From: Bryobacterales bacterium
GTDB lineage: Bacteria > Cyanobacteriota > Vampirovibrionia > Obscuribacterales > Obscuribacteraceae
Direction: 5' to 3'
DNA length: 8,656 bases
Assembly (NCBI GenBank): GCA_903970295.1
Contig: CAJCHQ010000585.1
Coordinates: 1-8,656 of the forward strand
Shown here: piece after piece, positions 1-6,799 of the stretch
How the letters are laid out: each line of letters opens with the position of its first letter
Numbering within the stretch: position 1 is the first letter of the stretch
Position numbers and translations under genes: made by a program
Notes under the pieces: model-generated
The model's database searches: none
What the model saw: the letters and a program-made list of their open reading frames with translations, nothing else
Told to the model about the DNA's origin: nothing

Positions 1-989
1 CAGTGCAGTCAACTCAAGCTGCTGTACCGCCCGCCCCAATCGCCGCACCACCTGCTCCAGTCGCCGCACAGGCTCCAGCCGCTGTGCCAGCATCAGCGAA
101 CCTGGATGGTGGTGCCACTGCCGATATGACTCCGATCAGACCACCGATGGAATTGAAACCGGGTGCTCCTGAACTTTTGACACCACCAGCTTATGCCCCA
201 CCAGCTGCGGCTGCTGCAGCCGTTCCTGCGCCCCCGGCCCTGCCTCAATCACAACCAGTTGCTTCATCACCCGCCGAATCAGCGGTTGCGCCGACAGCGA
301 TTCCCGTAGCTGCGGCTGTACCCTTGACAGCCGCTCAACTGGCGGAGGCCGGGCAAGATCAAACGCGCACTGTGCCACCAGGTGTGATAGGCGCCGTCAA
401 CACTATGCAGTCACTGCAACCGTACGTCAGCAGCAGATTGCCTGGCGAAACCCCGGTTGAACCTGAAGCTCAGAGTGAATTGAAGGAAGCTCTTGGTTCT
501 GCGCTCAATCGATTAGCCGAAAGCTATTACGAGCAAGGCGATTATGCAGAAGCCCAGAGTCTGTACGAACGTATACTGGCGATCAAGCAACAGCAGCTCG
601 GACCGAAACATGCCAGTATCGGCGCCGATTTGACTAATCTCGCGGGCGTCTTGTGTGTGCAGGGCAAGTTCGACCAGGCCGAACCTTTCGTCAAGCGGGT
701 GGTGAATATCATCGAGAGTGCAGTGCCGCTCGATGTGCTCAAACTGGCAGACAGCCTGAACACGCTCGCTGGAATTCTCTTCCAACAAGGCAAATACGAA
801 GAATGTGAGCCACTCTTGGGTCGTGCTCTCAGGCACAGACAAGAAGCACTGGGTCTCGAGCACCCTGAAATTGCCGATAATCTGCGCGATTATGCCAAGC
901 TGTTGCGCAAACTGAAGCGGGAAGAAGAAGCCGAACGCATGTACGCACAAGCCAAGGCAATTCTGGCTAAGCGGCCGAAAGACACATAA
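1..989 (+). CDS. Pro/Ala-rich tetratricopeptide (TPR) protein, 5' partial
   Basis: The reading frame is open at the left edge (a GTG lies at position 3), so the true start is probably upstream; 328 codons are visible, ending in TAA at 987-989. Residues 1-150, counted from that GTG, are a low-complexity Pro/Ala-rich linker. From about residue 165 there are four TPR units at roughly 42-residue spacing (about 165-199, 207-241, 249-283 and 291-325). They show the A..Y...G.Y..A...Y.R.L pattern of kinesin-light-chain-type TPRs, for example YYEQGDYAEAQSLYERIL and FQQGKYEECEPLLGRAL. TPRs are protein-interaction scaffolds; no catalytic motif is visible. A Pro/Ala linker before TPRs suits an exported or membrane-anchored protein whose N-terminal signal lies outside the window, but this is inference. 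Its stop is 3 nt from the stop of the convergent kinase gene, which also carries a helical repeat region. The TPR assignment is firm; the specific role is unknown. Confidence 0.85.
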   Translation, partial: VQSTQAAVPPAPIAAPPAPVAAQAPAAVPASANLDGGATADMTPIRPPMELKPGAPELLTPPAYAPPAAAAAAVPAPPALPQSQPVASSPAESAVAPTAIPVAAAVPLTAAQLAEAGQDQTRTVPPGVIGAVNTMQSLQPYVSSRLPGETPVEPEAQSELKEALGSALNRLAESYYEQGDYAEAQSLYERILAIKQQQLGPKHASIGADLTNLAGVLCVQGKFDQAEPFVKRVVNIIESAVPLDVLKLADSLNTLAGILFQQGKYEECEPLLGRALRHRQEALGLEHPEIADNLRDYAKLLRKLKREEEAERMYAQAKAILAKRPKDT

Positions 990-992
990 TCA

Positions 993-3107
993 TTATTTCT
1001 CGATTCCTGTTGAGAGGATTTGCTGGCGTTCTTTTTCGACCAGCGCTGCTTCTGCTTTTTGACCGTGCTCTGTCAGCATCATTTGTTTCTGCTTTAACAT
1101 CTCAACTCTCAAAGTCTTGATGCTCGTCACTTCAGGGGACTCGCTGGCGAAATTGGCCTGGCTCAAAGTTTTAGCGGCAAGGGCGTAAAATTGGTCCGCT
1201 TCTTCGTACAGTTTAGTGGCGCCGGGTGTATTTCCCTCCTGGGCAAAGGCGGCGGCTGAGGCAGTGGCGCTATCTGCTGCAACTTCGTAAGCACTCACCC
1301 GGTTAAGTTGGTGCGTCGACCCCGGTAAATTGTAGACCGCCGCGGCTTTTAGAGCGGTTGTTATGGCATCTCTGTAGCGGCTCATTCTATGGAGATTTGT
1401 TGCCTGCCCAAGGAGGGCCGCACCCAGAATTTCGTCCCCACGAGGGTGTGTTGACTTGGCCCATTTGACACAATCTTGATAGTAGGGCGCGGCTTCTTCC
1501 GGAGCGGAATCGGCCTGCAAGCTGTCGGCAACTCCCAGGTTTTCGGTTGCTATTCGAAGTGGGTTTTGGGACTTCTGCGCCTCCTTCAAGGCGATTTTAT
1601 AGTGCTCGATCGCGCGCGCAAATTGTTTGCTTACGATGCCCTGGGCAAGTGCTTGCTTGTCCTTTGTTTGATTGGCTTGATTAGCCTGATAAGCTTTGGC
1701 TTGGCGCAGATAATAATAAGCCAGCCGGTCATAAAGCATAGCCTGACGGTCGGAGTCGATGTTGCCATGCAGGCCCAGAGCAATCGCTTGTTTGAAGCAG
1801 ATCTCGGCTGAGTCCCCGCCGGCTGGATCTTTCAAGGACTGATCACCTTTTTCGACTAGAGTTTTGATCTCATCCGGAAACAGTCTTTCGTAGAAAAAGA
1901 AGCCAGCGGCTAACGGCATGGAGATAAGCAAACCGAAGACCGCAGCGCGTATTACCATGCCTCGTCGATCTTTGGGTGCAAAGCGCCTCGCTAATCGCTT
2001 GAGCGTATCGCGGTGGAAAAGCCTGACACCATCGCGGACTTTTTCTAAATCCGACAGGAGGGTTTCTGCCGACGCGTATCTGTCTTCAGCAGATTTATTG
2101 AGAGTGCGCATAATTACTGATTCCAAGCCTGCCGGCAGTGGTCCCTGAGTGCGCGCGGCTGAAATCTGTGGTGGTTCGTCGTGCACGTGCATCATTATTG
2201 TTTGCACTGGATTACCGCCTTGAAAAGGGGGTGCTCCAGTCAGCGTTTCGTACATCAGGCAACCCAGCGAATAAATATCCGAGCGCTGGTCGAGAGTGCG
2301 ACCGGTGCATTGCTCCGGGCTCATGTAGAGCGGACTGCCGAAAATCTCTCCGGTCTGTGTCAGACTGTTTTCTGCCGCAGTCAGGTCGGCAACCATCATT
2401 TTGGCAATGCCGAAATCGACGATTTTGACAAAATCTTCGCCCCGATCCGTTTTCGTGATAATCACGTTGCTCGGCTTTAAATCTCGATGGATCACTCCTT
2501 TTTTGTGGGCATGTGCAATGCCCTCCGTGATCTGTATAAAAATGTTGAGGGCCCGCGTCGGTTTGAGCGGGCCTTCCTCTTTGATAATGGCACTGAGGCT
2601 CGAACCTTCTAGATAATCCATCACCAGATATGGTGCACCTTCGTCGGTCACACCATAGTCGTAGACCGAAACTAGATGAGGGTGAGTGAGAGCGCTGGCG
2701 GCACGAGCTTCCTGGTCGAACCGCAATACCGCTTTTTTGTTGGCAACAGCGTCTTCATGCAGAACTTTGATTGCCAGGGTTTTACCCATAGCCTCATGTT
2801 TCCCTTTGTAGACAGCACCCATGCCGCCAACACCAATCAGCTCGTCGATTTTGTACCGGTCACCAATCCGGGCAGGCTTATTTTTCGATTCGAGCTCCCG
2901 ATCTTTTGATAGTGTCGTCGCTAAAATCTCTTCCAGACCGGCCACTTTTAGTGAGCGCCCGGTCAGCTCGGAGAACGTTGTGCGCGTTTCACCCAGTGTT
3001 TCGTCCGTCAGATGGGCCAAGTTTTCGTCGGCGCTCGCTGACCCGAGAGTGAGTTTCTCTTCTTCGGCACTGCCAGCCGGTTCTTTATTCGTCTCGAAAA
3101 ATGCCAT
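993..3107 (-). CDS. Membrane Ser/Thr protein kinase (Hanks/PknB type) with extracytoplasmic TPR-like C-terminal region
   Basis: The predicted product is 704 aa from the ATG at 3107. The frame stays open to a GTG at 3254, but the extra 49 residues are Arg/Cys-rich and look non-coding, so I chose MAFFETNKEP; no clear Shine-Dalgarno sequence precedes it. Residues 1-80 are a polar N-terminal extension. Residues 85-355 form a complete eukaryotic-like kinase domain: Gly loop GVGGMGAVY (92-100), ATP-binding Lys in AIK (K114), catalytic loop HRDLKPSN (D209), DFG (231-233), activation segment ending GSPLYMSPEQ (257-266) and the DxxSxG-like element SDIYSLG. All key residues are present, so it should be active. 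After a basic stretch (366-388) comes one membrane segment (about 385-405). The remaining 300 residues, outside the cell by the positive-inside rule, are Ala-rich amphipathic helices with TPR character (for example about 535-550 and 566-590). This is a receptor kinase whose sensor is helical repeats instead of PASTA domains. Substrates are unknown. Confidence 0.93.
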   Translation of the reverse strand: MAFFETNKEPAGSAEEEKLTLGSASADENLAHLTDETLGETRTTFSELTGRSLKVAGLEEILATTLSKDRELESKNKPARIGDRYKIDELIGVGGMGAVYKGKHEAMGKTLAIKVLHEDAVANKKAVLRFDQEARAASALTHPHLVSVYDYGVTDEGAPYLVMDYLEGSSLSAIIKEEGPLKPTRALNIFIQITEGIAHAHKKGVIHRDLKPSNVIITKTDRGEDFVKIVDFGIAKMMVADLTAAENSLTQTGEIFGSPLYMSPEQCTGRTLDQRSDIYSLGCLMYETLTGAPPFQGGNPVQTIMMHVHDEPPQISAARTQGPLPAGLESVIMRTLNKSAEDRYASAETLLSDLEKVRDGVRLFHRDTLKRLARRFAPKDRRGMVIRAAVFGLLISMPLAAGFFFYERLFPDEIKTLVEKGDQSLKDPAGGDSAEICFKQAIALGLHGNIDSDRQAMLYDRLAYYYLRQAKAYQANQANQTKDKQALAQGIVSKQFARAIEHYKIALKEAQKSQNPLRIATENLGVADSLQADSAPEEAAPYYQDCVKWAKSTHPRGDEILGAALLGQATNLHRMSRYRDAITTALKAAAVYNLPGSTHQLNRVSAYEVAADSATASAAAFAQEGNTPGATKLYEEADQFYALAAKTLSQANFASESPEVTSIKTLRVEMLKQKQMMLTEHGQKAEAALVEKERQQILSTGIEK

Positions 3108-3147
3108 CGTCGTTGCAAAGCCCGACTGTCGCCGATTGATCCTGCTC

Positions 3148-3153
3148 AGTATA
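3148..3153 (-). promoter_or_regulatory. Possible -10 element upstream of the kinase gene
   Basis: On the minus strand TATACT matches the sigma-70 -10 consensus at 5 of 6 positions and lies about 40 nt upstream of the chosen kinase start. No good -35 hexamer occurs at 16-18 nt spacing, although two ATTGT copies 10 bp apart lie just upstream. The top strand reads TATAAT across the same spot (3150-3155), so the direction is ambiguous. Weak evidence. Confidence 0.22.
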
Positions 3154-3199
3154 ATGCAAACTTTCGCCCACAATGATAGACAATCGCGGGCACTGCGGT

Positions 3200-3316
3200 T
3201 TAGTTGCACGTATGCTGCTCTGGATCGTCGAACTCGTCGGAGTAGAGATCCCACAGATCGTTCAAAGTTTGTTGTTCGATCGGATTGATTATGTAGTCGA
3301 GGTTGAATTCGTTCAT
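3200..3316 (-). CDS. Small acidic ORF (38 aa), doubtful
   Basis: The frame starts at an ATG (MNEFNLDYIINP...) preceded by GAGGT (3324-3328 on the complement) at 7-nt spacing, a good ribosome binding site. The product is acidic, with Asp/Glu-rich and Leu/Trp-containing residues 18-34. The same frame is open upstream to an ATG at 3493, giving 97 aa, but that extension runs antisense through the recombinase remnant at 3385-3493. It ends 92 nt before the kinase start on the same strand, so it could be a small upstream gene or the tail of an older gene cut by insertion of the recombinase DNA. I recognise no family. The ribosome binding site and plausible amino-acid composition argue for translation; the short length argues against it. 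Confidence 0.3.
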   Translation of the reverse strand: MNEFNLDYIINPIEQQTLNDLWDLYSDEFDDPEQHTCN

Positions 3317-3321
3317 AGTGA

Positions 3322-3750
3322 AGACCTCAAAAATCCCGGCAACTGCACCGGGCTCCACGCGAAATAGCAAAGTGCGACAGAGAGCATTTGCTTTCCCTAA
3401 GCGACTTTCTGATAGAGCTTTTGCAAAGGCGTCATAGGTATCGTAATGGATCCGAATGGGTTTTCCCGTCCACCAGACTGAGGAACAAGCCAATTAGCGC
3501 CGGCGTTGGCATGGTGCGCAGAGTTCGGGATAAAAGCAAAGTCCGCTTCACGATGCATGATTTGCGTCGCACGTTTCTGACTATGGGTAAAAAACTGGAG
3601 GTCCCCGTTTATGCGTTGAAGCGCCTGGTCAACCACAGCGTTTCAAATGATATGACGGGTCGCTATCTTGTCTTAGACGTCGACCGGATCCGCGTTCACA
3701 TGTGCCGCATAACGAACGAGTTTAGGGTTTGCACTAAGAGGCGCCAGTGA
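3322..3750 (+). pseudogene. Tyrosine recombinase (phage-type integrase), C-terminal remnant
   Basis: The frame is open from 3322 (after a TGA at 3319-3321) to a stop at 3748-3750; the first usable start is a TTG at 3388. The product from there (120 aa) resembles the end of the catalytic domain of P4/phage-type integrases. It has a LSLSDFLIELL segment corresponding to the usual LPLSD motif, a WVFPS strand, box II HDLRRTF (H57, R60), the LVNH motif (H83) and the nucleophile region GRYLVLDVDRIR (Y93), followed by the MCRIT tail. Box I, with the first catalytic Arg, the SAM-like core-binding domain and the N-terminal arm-binding domain are all absent, so about two thirds of the gene is missing and the product cannot be active. 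The fragment lies antisense to the end of the TonB-domain gene. No tRNA or attachment-site repeat was found beside it. It marks an old, decayed integration or a deletion endpoint. Confidence 0.75.
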
Positions 3751-4233
3751 ACCGCTGCTGTTAAGTGTCTGCACATAGATTTGACTGCAGGGAAAGTAAT
3801 TGAATTTTTCAAGCGCTGGAATATTAGAGCAACACGTTTGGGTCCTTACCCGATAATCAGCGTGAGCACTCGTCTCAGGCGTGACTTTAATCGTTGGGAA
3901 CTCGACTAAATATCGAATGTTGCCCGAGCCTGGTTGGCTCGGCAAAATACGTCCGGCAGCCGTAATCGAATCGAGGGCTTGTTTCTCGGCCGCGTCTGAA
4001 CCTGAGCTTTCGGCGATCTTGAGATTTGCTATGAGTCCATCGTCCTTATAGGTGGCTTCGACGGCCACATAATCAAACAATCTCGATTTCTCAATTTTGG
4101 TCAATGAATGTGCAACTCGTTGCTCGATGTCAATGCACCAGGGATCAGGTTGCCAGAGAGGTCCACCCGAGTCTTGATACCAGGTCGGCACTGCTGTGGC
4201 ACAAGATTCAAAGACACGTGTTAAACGCGGCAT
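3673..4233 (-). CDS. TonB C-terminal-domain protein, probably damaged at both ends
   Basis: The product is 186 aa from the ATG at 4233; the frame is open only to 4257 and no ribosome binding site lies at a usual distance. Residues about 34-118 resemble the TonB/TolA C-terminal domain: an IEQRVAHSL helix, a strand with VAVEATYKDDGLIANLKI, the conserved ESSGSDAAEKQALDSI segment and a final strand RYLVEFP. In complete proteins this periplasmic domain follows a signal peptide or membrane anchor; here the N-terminus has none. A hydrophobic export-like segment sits immediately upstream in another frame (see 4254-4343). After residue 120 the sequence becomes unlike the family, and its last roughly 25 codons are antisense to the recombinase remnant, with the stop inside it. 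The original 3' end was therefore probably replaced by foreign DNA. The domain call is good; whether an intact protein is made is doubtful. Confidence 0.62.
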   Translation of the reverse strand: MPRLTRVFESCATAVPTWYQDSGGPLWQPDPWCIDIEQRVAHSLTKIEKSRLFDYVAVEATYKDDGLIANLKIAESSGSDAAEKQALDSITAAGRILPSQPGSGNIRYLVEFPTIKVTPETSAHADYRVRTQTCCSNIPALEKFNYFPCSQIYVQTLNSSGSLAPLSANPKLVRYAAHVNADPVDV

Positions 4234-4253
4234 TTGGTGGGGTGGAGTACTTA

Positions 4254-4343
4254 CCCTTCACCGTACCAGCCCATCCCGTGTTGCAGGCGAAGAAAGGCCA
4301 ACCAGAGTAGCACTGCGGATAAGACTAGTTCTCGGTGTTTCAA
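4254..4343 (-). pseudogene. Displaced signal-peptide segment of the TonB-domain gene (frameshift)
   Basis: From a TTG at 4343 the minus strand encodes a short basic start, a hydrophobic core (LVLSAVLLWLAFL) and then HGMGWYGEG before a TAA at 4251-4253. This looks like a signal peptide or anchor. The TonB-domain frame opens at 4257, so the two frames meet within a few bases. One extra G in the GGG run just before the TAA would join them without a stop. The simplest reading is a single-base deletion, real or a sequencing error, in one gene spanning about 4343-3673. The true start could be the TTG or an in-frame GTG at 4385. Confidence 0.45.
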
Positions 4344-4544
4344 TTTAGTCTCAGCCGGAATGTTCGAGGAACCGTCAAGACGCACGTAAGCGTGAGAAAG
4401 CGAACCGTATGATTATCCCGAATTTGAGAGAGGGCTGCATGATGCGACAATACAATATCGAAACTGTATGTTTGGTTGTTTTTGGCAAAGTCAGCAGGAC
4501 GTTTCAACATTTCAACGAACTTCACGACCCTCGCTTAGAGTCGT

Positions 4545-4589
4545 AACAAAAATAGGCGCGAAGATAATCTCTCTGACTATCTTCTCGCC
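4545..4589 (-). terminator. Probable Rho-independent terminator of the response regulator/histidine kinase operon
   Basis: Arms 4555-4566 and 4578-4589 pair at 11 of 12 positions around an 11-nt loop. On the minus strand the hairpin is followed immediately by TATTTTTGTT, a good U-tract. It lies about 100 nt past the histidine kinase stop, in the orientation expected for that operon. Confidence 0.7.
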
Positions 4590-4619
4590 AAACGTTATTT
4601 ATTCGTTCTTCGACCAACC

Positions 4620-4671
4620 ACTGCGGGTTCGTCACGCCAGGCAGGTTGTCCCTGCCATGCGTCCCCGCAGT
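4620..4671 (-). repeat. Extended imperfect hairpin in the 3' UTR of the histidine kinase gene
   Basis: Three nested stems share one axis: ACTGCGGG (4620-4627) with CCCGCAGT (4664-4671); ACGC (4634-4637) with GCGT (4659-4662); and GGCAGG (4640-4645) with CCTGCC (4651-4656) around a 5-nt loop. That is 18 base pairs in 52 nt, with an asymmetric 6/1 bulge and a 2/2 internal loop. It lies between the histidine kinase stop and the terminator and lacks a U-tract of its own. It could stabilise the mRNA 3' end or be a dispersed palindromic repeat. It lacks the conserved GTTRRRY core expected of an integron attC site. Confidence 0.5.
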
Positions 4672-4689
4672 TCATCAAGGTCTGCCAAT

Positions 4690-5922
4690 TTAGCGGGCGA
4701 GAATGATTGTGAACGTGGTCCCTTTGCCCACGTCACTAGTCACTTCGATTCGCCCTTTATGGGCATCGACGATGGCGCGCACGATTGAGAGACCGAGTCC
4801 GACACCACCCTGAGCGCGGGAACGAGATTTGTCGACTCGATAAAAGCGGTCGAATATTTTGGGTAAACTTTCAGCGGGAATGCCGACACCGGTATCTTTC
4901 ACTTCCAGTTTGACATAACGCCCCATCGCTTCGATGCCGACTGTGACTTTGCCGCCAGCGTCTGTGTAGCGCAAGGCGTTCTGAAGCAAGTTTGTGATCA
5001 GGCGCTTGAGAGAGTCGCTGTCTCCTTGCATTGAGACTGGGGGAAGTTGTGAATAATTGAGCTCGATGTCTTTGTTCTTGAATAGCTCTTGAAACTCTTC
5101 GAGAACCGCTTTGACCAGGGTTTCCAATTGAATCGACGATTTGCGAGCCTGCAACTGCGGGCTTTCCATTTTTGAGAGCAGGGTCAAATCGCTTACCAGG
5201 CGACCCATGCGCTCAGTCGATCGGTTGATGATCGCTAGTTTGTTCAGCGCCGGTTCGCCTTCGTTCAGGTCCGGTTCCATGGCTTCTGCGTTGGCTTGAA
5301 TAATGCTGATTGGTGTGCTCAATTCATGACCTGCATCATTCATGAAGCGCCGCAGTAATTCGAAACTTTCTTCGAGCGGCCGCGCAGCTTTGCCTGAAAA
5401 GAAGTAGCCAGCTACCCCGGAGAGGATGACCAGAAATGGCGTGAGTATGCCCATGGTGTTGACGTACTGAATTGTGGCGTGATCGACACTGCGCATTGAT
5501 AGCTGAATCTGCAGATAGCCAGCCAATTTGGGACCGTCTTTGATTTCAGTGGAAAACAGCCTGACGTCAGGTTCCGGGTCCTGACGGTCGATTTCGTGCA
5601 CGCTTTGATTGTAAAGCGTCTCGATACCAGGCGGCCCGTGCGCCTCGATCAAATGCTTGCTGACGTCGAAGAGCTGGATTGTCGGCAGCCATTTGAATGG
5701 GATATTCTTGGCCGCTCGCGACCACTGGGCAAGATTCGGTCTGGAATCGATCAAGACTATGGCCGGACGTATTTCATCGATCAGAGAATCTACTTCTTCG
5801 TCGAGCAGCGAAATCAAACTTTCTCTGAAAAGAAAGTAGCCGAGGATCACAGCCAGCGCATAGACCACTGTTGAAAGGGCAACGAACCAAAGGGTCAGGC
5901 GCCATCTCAGACTTTTGAACAT
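4690..5922 (-). CDS. Two-component sensor histidine kinase
   Basis: The product is 410 aa from the ATG at 5922; a TTG one codon earlier is possible. The ATG overlaps the stop of the response regulator gene as TGATG, so translation is probably coupled. Membrane segments lie at about 10-32 and 158-176 and enclose a roughly 125-residue extracytoplasmic domain of unrecognised type. The cytoplasmic part has the HisKA box FMNDAGHELSTP with phospho-acceptor H199, then an HATPase domain with N box NLLQNALRY (about 311-319), G1 box DTGVGIP (343-349), F box IFDRFYRVDKS and G2 box GGVGLGLS (372-379), ending 30 residues later. All catalytic motifs are intact. TM2 is followed by only about 20 residues (GKAARPLEESFELLRRF) before the H box, so a full HAMP domain is missing. 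It phosphorylates the upstream-encoded regulator; the signal is unknown. The gene is the last of its operon, with a terminator at 4545-4589. Confidence 0.95.
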   Translation of the reverse strand: MFKSLRWRLTLWFVALSTVVYALAVILGYFLFRESLISLLDEEVDSLIDEIRPAIVLIDSRPNLAQWSRAAKNIPFKWLPTIQLFDVSKHLIEAHGPPGIETLYNQSVHEIDRQDPEPDVRLFSTEIKDGPKLAGYLQIQLSMRSVDHATIQYVNTMGILTPFLVILSGVAGYFFSGKAARPLEESFELLRRFMNDAGHELSTPISIIQANAEAMEPDLNEGEPALNKLAIINRSTERMGRLVSDLTLLSKMESPQLQARKSSIQLETLVKAVLEEFQELFKNKDIELNYSQLPPVSMQGDSDSLKRLITNLLQNALRYTDAGGKVTVGIEAMGRYVKLEVKDTGVGIPAESLPKIFDRFYRVDKSRSRAQGGVGLGLSIVRAIVDAHKGRIEVTSDVGKGTTFTIILAR

Positions 5923-6596
5923 CAAGGAGACTCGAGCTTGTAACCGACACCATGGACGGTGCGGATGTAAGAATCTTTGCCCTCACCACCTAGTTTCTTG
6001 CGAAGAATTTTGATGTAGGTGCGAATAGTGTCAGGAGAAGCCATTGTGTCAGATGCCCAAACCCGGTCAAGGAGAGCCTCGGCACTGAAGACCTGGTTGG
6101 GATGTCTCATCAAAAACTCGAGCAGGCTGAATTCTCTGGGTACGAAATGAATTTCTTCGTTTTTGAACATCACGGTTCTAGCCACAGTGTCTAACACCAG
6201 CGCGCCTACTTTCAGTTCTTTACTCGTGGGCTGGGTGTGCCGTCTGAGCAGGGCGCGCACACGCGCAGACAATTCTTTTAAATGAAACGGCTTGGTCAAA
6301 TAATCATCGGCGCCGGCGTCAAGACCGGCTTCTTTGTCTTCAACGCCGCTTTTGGCTGTGAGCATGAGGATAGGCGTTGATCCGCCGTCGTGACGAAACT
6401 GCTTGCAAACTTCCATACCGTTAATACCGGGAATCATCAAATCAAGAATAATCAGGTCGAATTTATAGACGCGCAAGCGCTCGAGCGCTTCTGTACCATT
6501 GTCAACGAGTTCGACCAGGTGTTGTTCTCTAGTGAGCCAATCCCTGACAGGAATTGCCAGATCGGTTTCGTCTTCCACTACAAGGATTTTTGGCAT
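5922..6596 (-). CDS. OmpR/PhoB-family response regulator
   Basis: The product is 224 aa, the usual length for the family, starting at ATG 6596 (MPKILVVEDE). The receiver domain (1-118) has the acidic pocket E8/D9, phospho-acceptor D52 in LDLMIPGING, T80 and K102 in the KPF motif. The C-terminal winged helix (about 128-222) has the usual REFSLLEFLMRHPNQVFS turn, the recognition helix region SPDTIRTYIKILRKKL and the closing RTVHGVGYKL hairpin. This is a complete, presumably functional DNA-binding regulator that binds tandem direct repeats when phosphorylated, as the family does. It is first in the operon with the histidine kinase, to which it is coupled by a 1-nt overlap. No Shine-Dalgarno sequence is evident before the ATG. 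Upstream on the minus strand TTGACA occurs near 6690, but no good -10 follows at normal spacing. Target genes cannot be read from the sequence. Confidence 0.97.
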   Translation of the reverse strand: MPKILVVEDETDLAIPVRDWLTREQHLVELVDNGTEALERLRVYKFDLIILDLMIPGINGMEVCKQFRHDGGSTPILMLTAKSGVEDKEAGLDAGADDYLTKPFHLKELSARVRALLRRHTQPTSKELKVGALVLDTVARTVMFKNEEIHFVPREFSLLEFLMRHPNQVFSAEALLDRVWASDTMASPDTIRTYIKILRKKLGGEGKDSYIRTVHGVGYKLESP

Positions 6597-6799
6597 ATCA
6601 GAAGCGCGGTTCGGGTGTGGTTGCAGACATCATTAGTACCATCTGTCTATGTAAATTGAAAGTGCTTGAATTGTAAGGAGGTTGTCAAAGGCTCTGATCG
6701 AAGCAATTTACGCAGGATCTTTGATGCTCTGGAAAGGCTTATGTCTGTTGCCTTTCGCCAATTCGAATTAGGCTGATTTTATTTTCGTAGAATCTTTAT

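Larger units (their letters stand above)
4344..4689. other. Stretch without a convincing gene, 3' of the two-component operon
   Basis: This 346-nt stretch is less GC-rich than its neighbours. It holds the probable terminator (4545-4589) and a long imperfect hairpin (4620-4671), entered separately. A 61-codon minus-strand frame (GTG at 4525, stop at 4340-4342) has no family resemblance, a GAGGG only 3 nt before its GTG, and an unremarkable composition; I do not consider it a gene. The plus-strand frame over 4468-4788 runs into the antisense of the histidine kinase gene. Confidence 0.5.

Noticed and set aside
3108..3254. N-terminal extension of the kinase to a GTG at 3254
   Set aside because: The extra 49 residues are Arg/Ser/Cys-rich without similarity to kinase N-termini, and the stretch overlaps the small ORF and a possible promoter.
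4340..4525. 61-codon minus-strand frame starting with GTG
   Set aside because: No family resemblance and no well-spaced ribosome binding site. It overlaps the presumed start of the TonB-domain gene.
4620..4671. Integron attC cassette site
   Set aside because: The imperfect palindrome has bulges as attC sites do, but no GTTRRRY/RYYYAAC core at its ends, and no integron integrase is present. The recombinase remnant is of the phage-integrase type.
4468..4788. 106-codon plus-strand frame
   Set aside because: It crosses the hairpins and runs antisense to the end of the histidine kinase gene; composition and context do not support coding.
6676..6774. AAGGAGG on the plus strand followed by a 29-codon frame from a TTG (6684 area) to TAG
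   Set aside because: The Shine-Dalgarno-like sequence abuts the TTG, leaving no spacing. The frame is short and lies in a region with dyad symmetries; a chance match is more likely.
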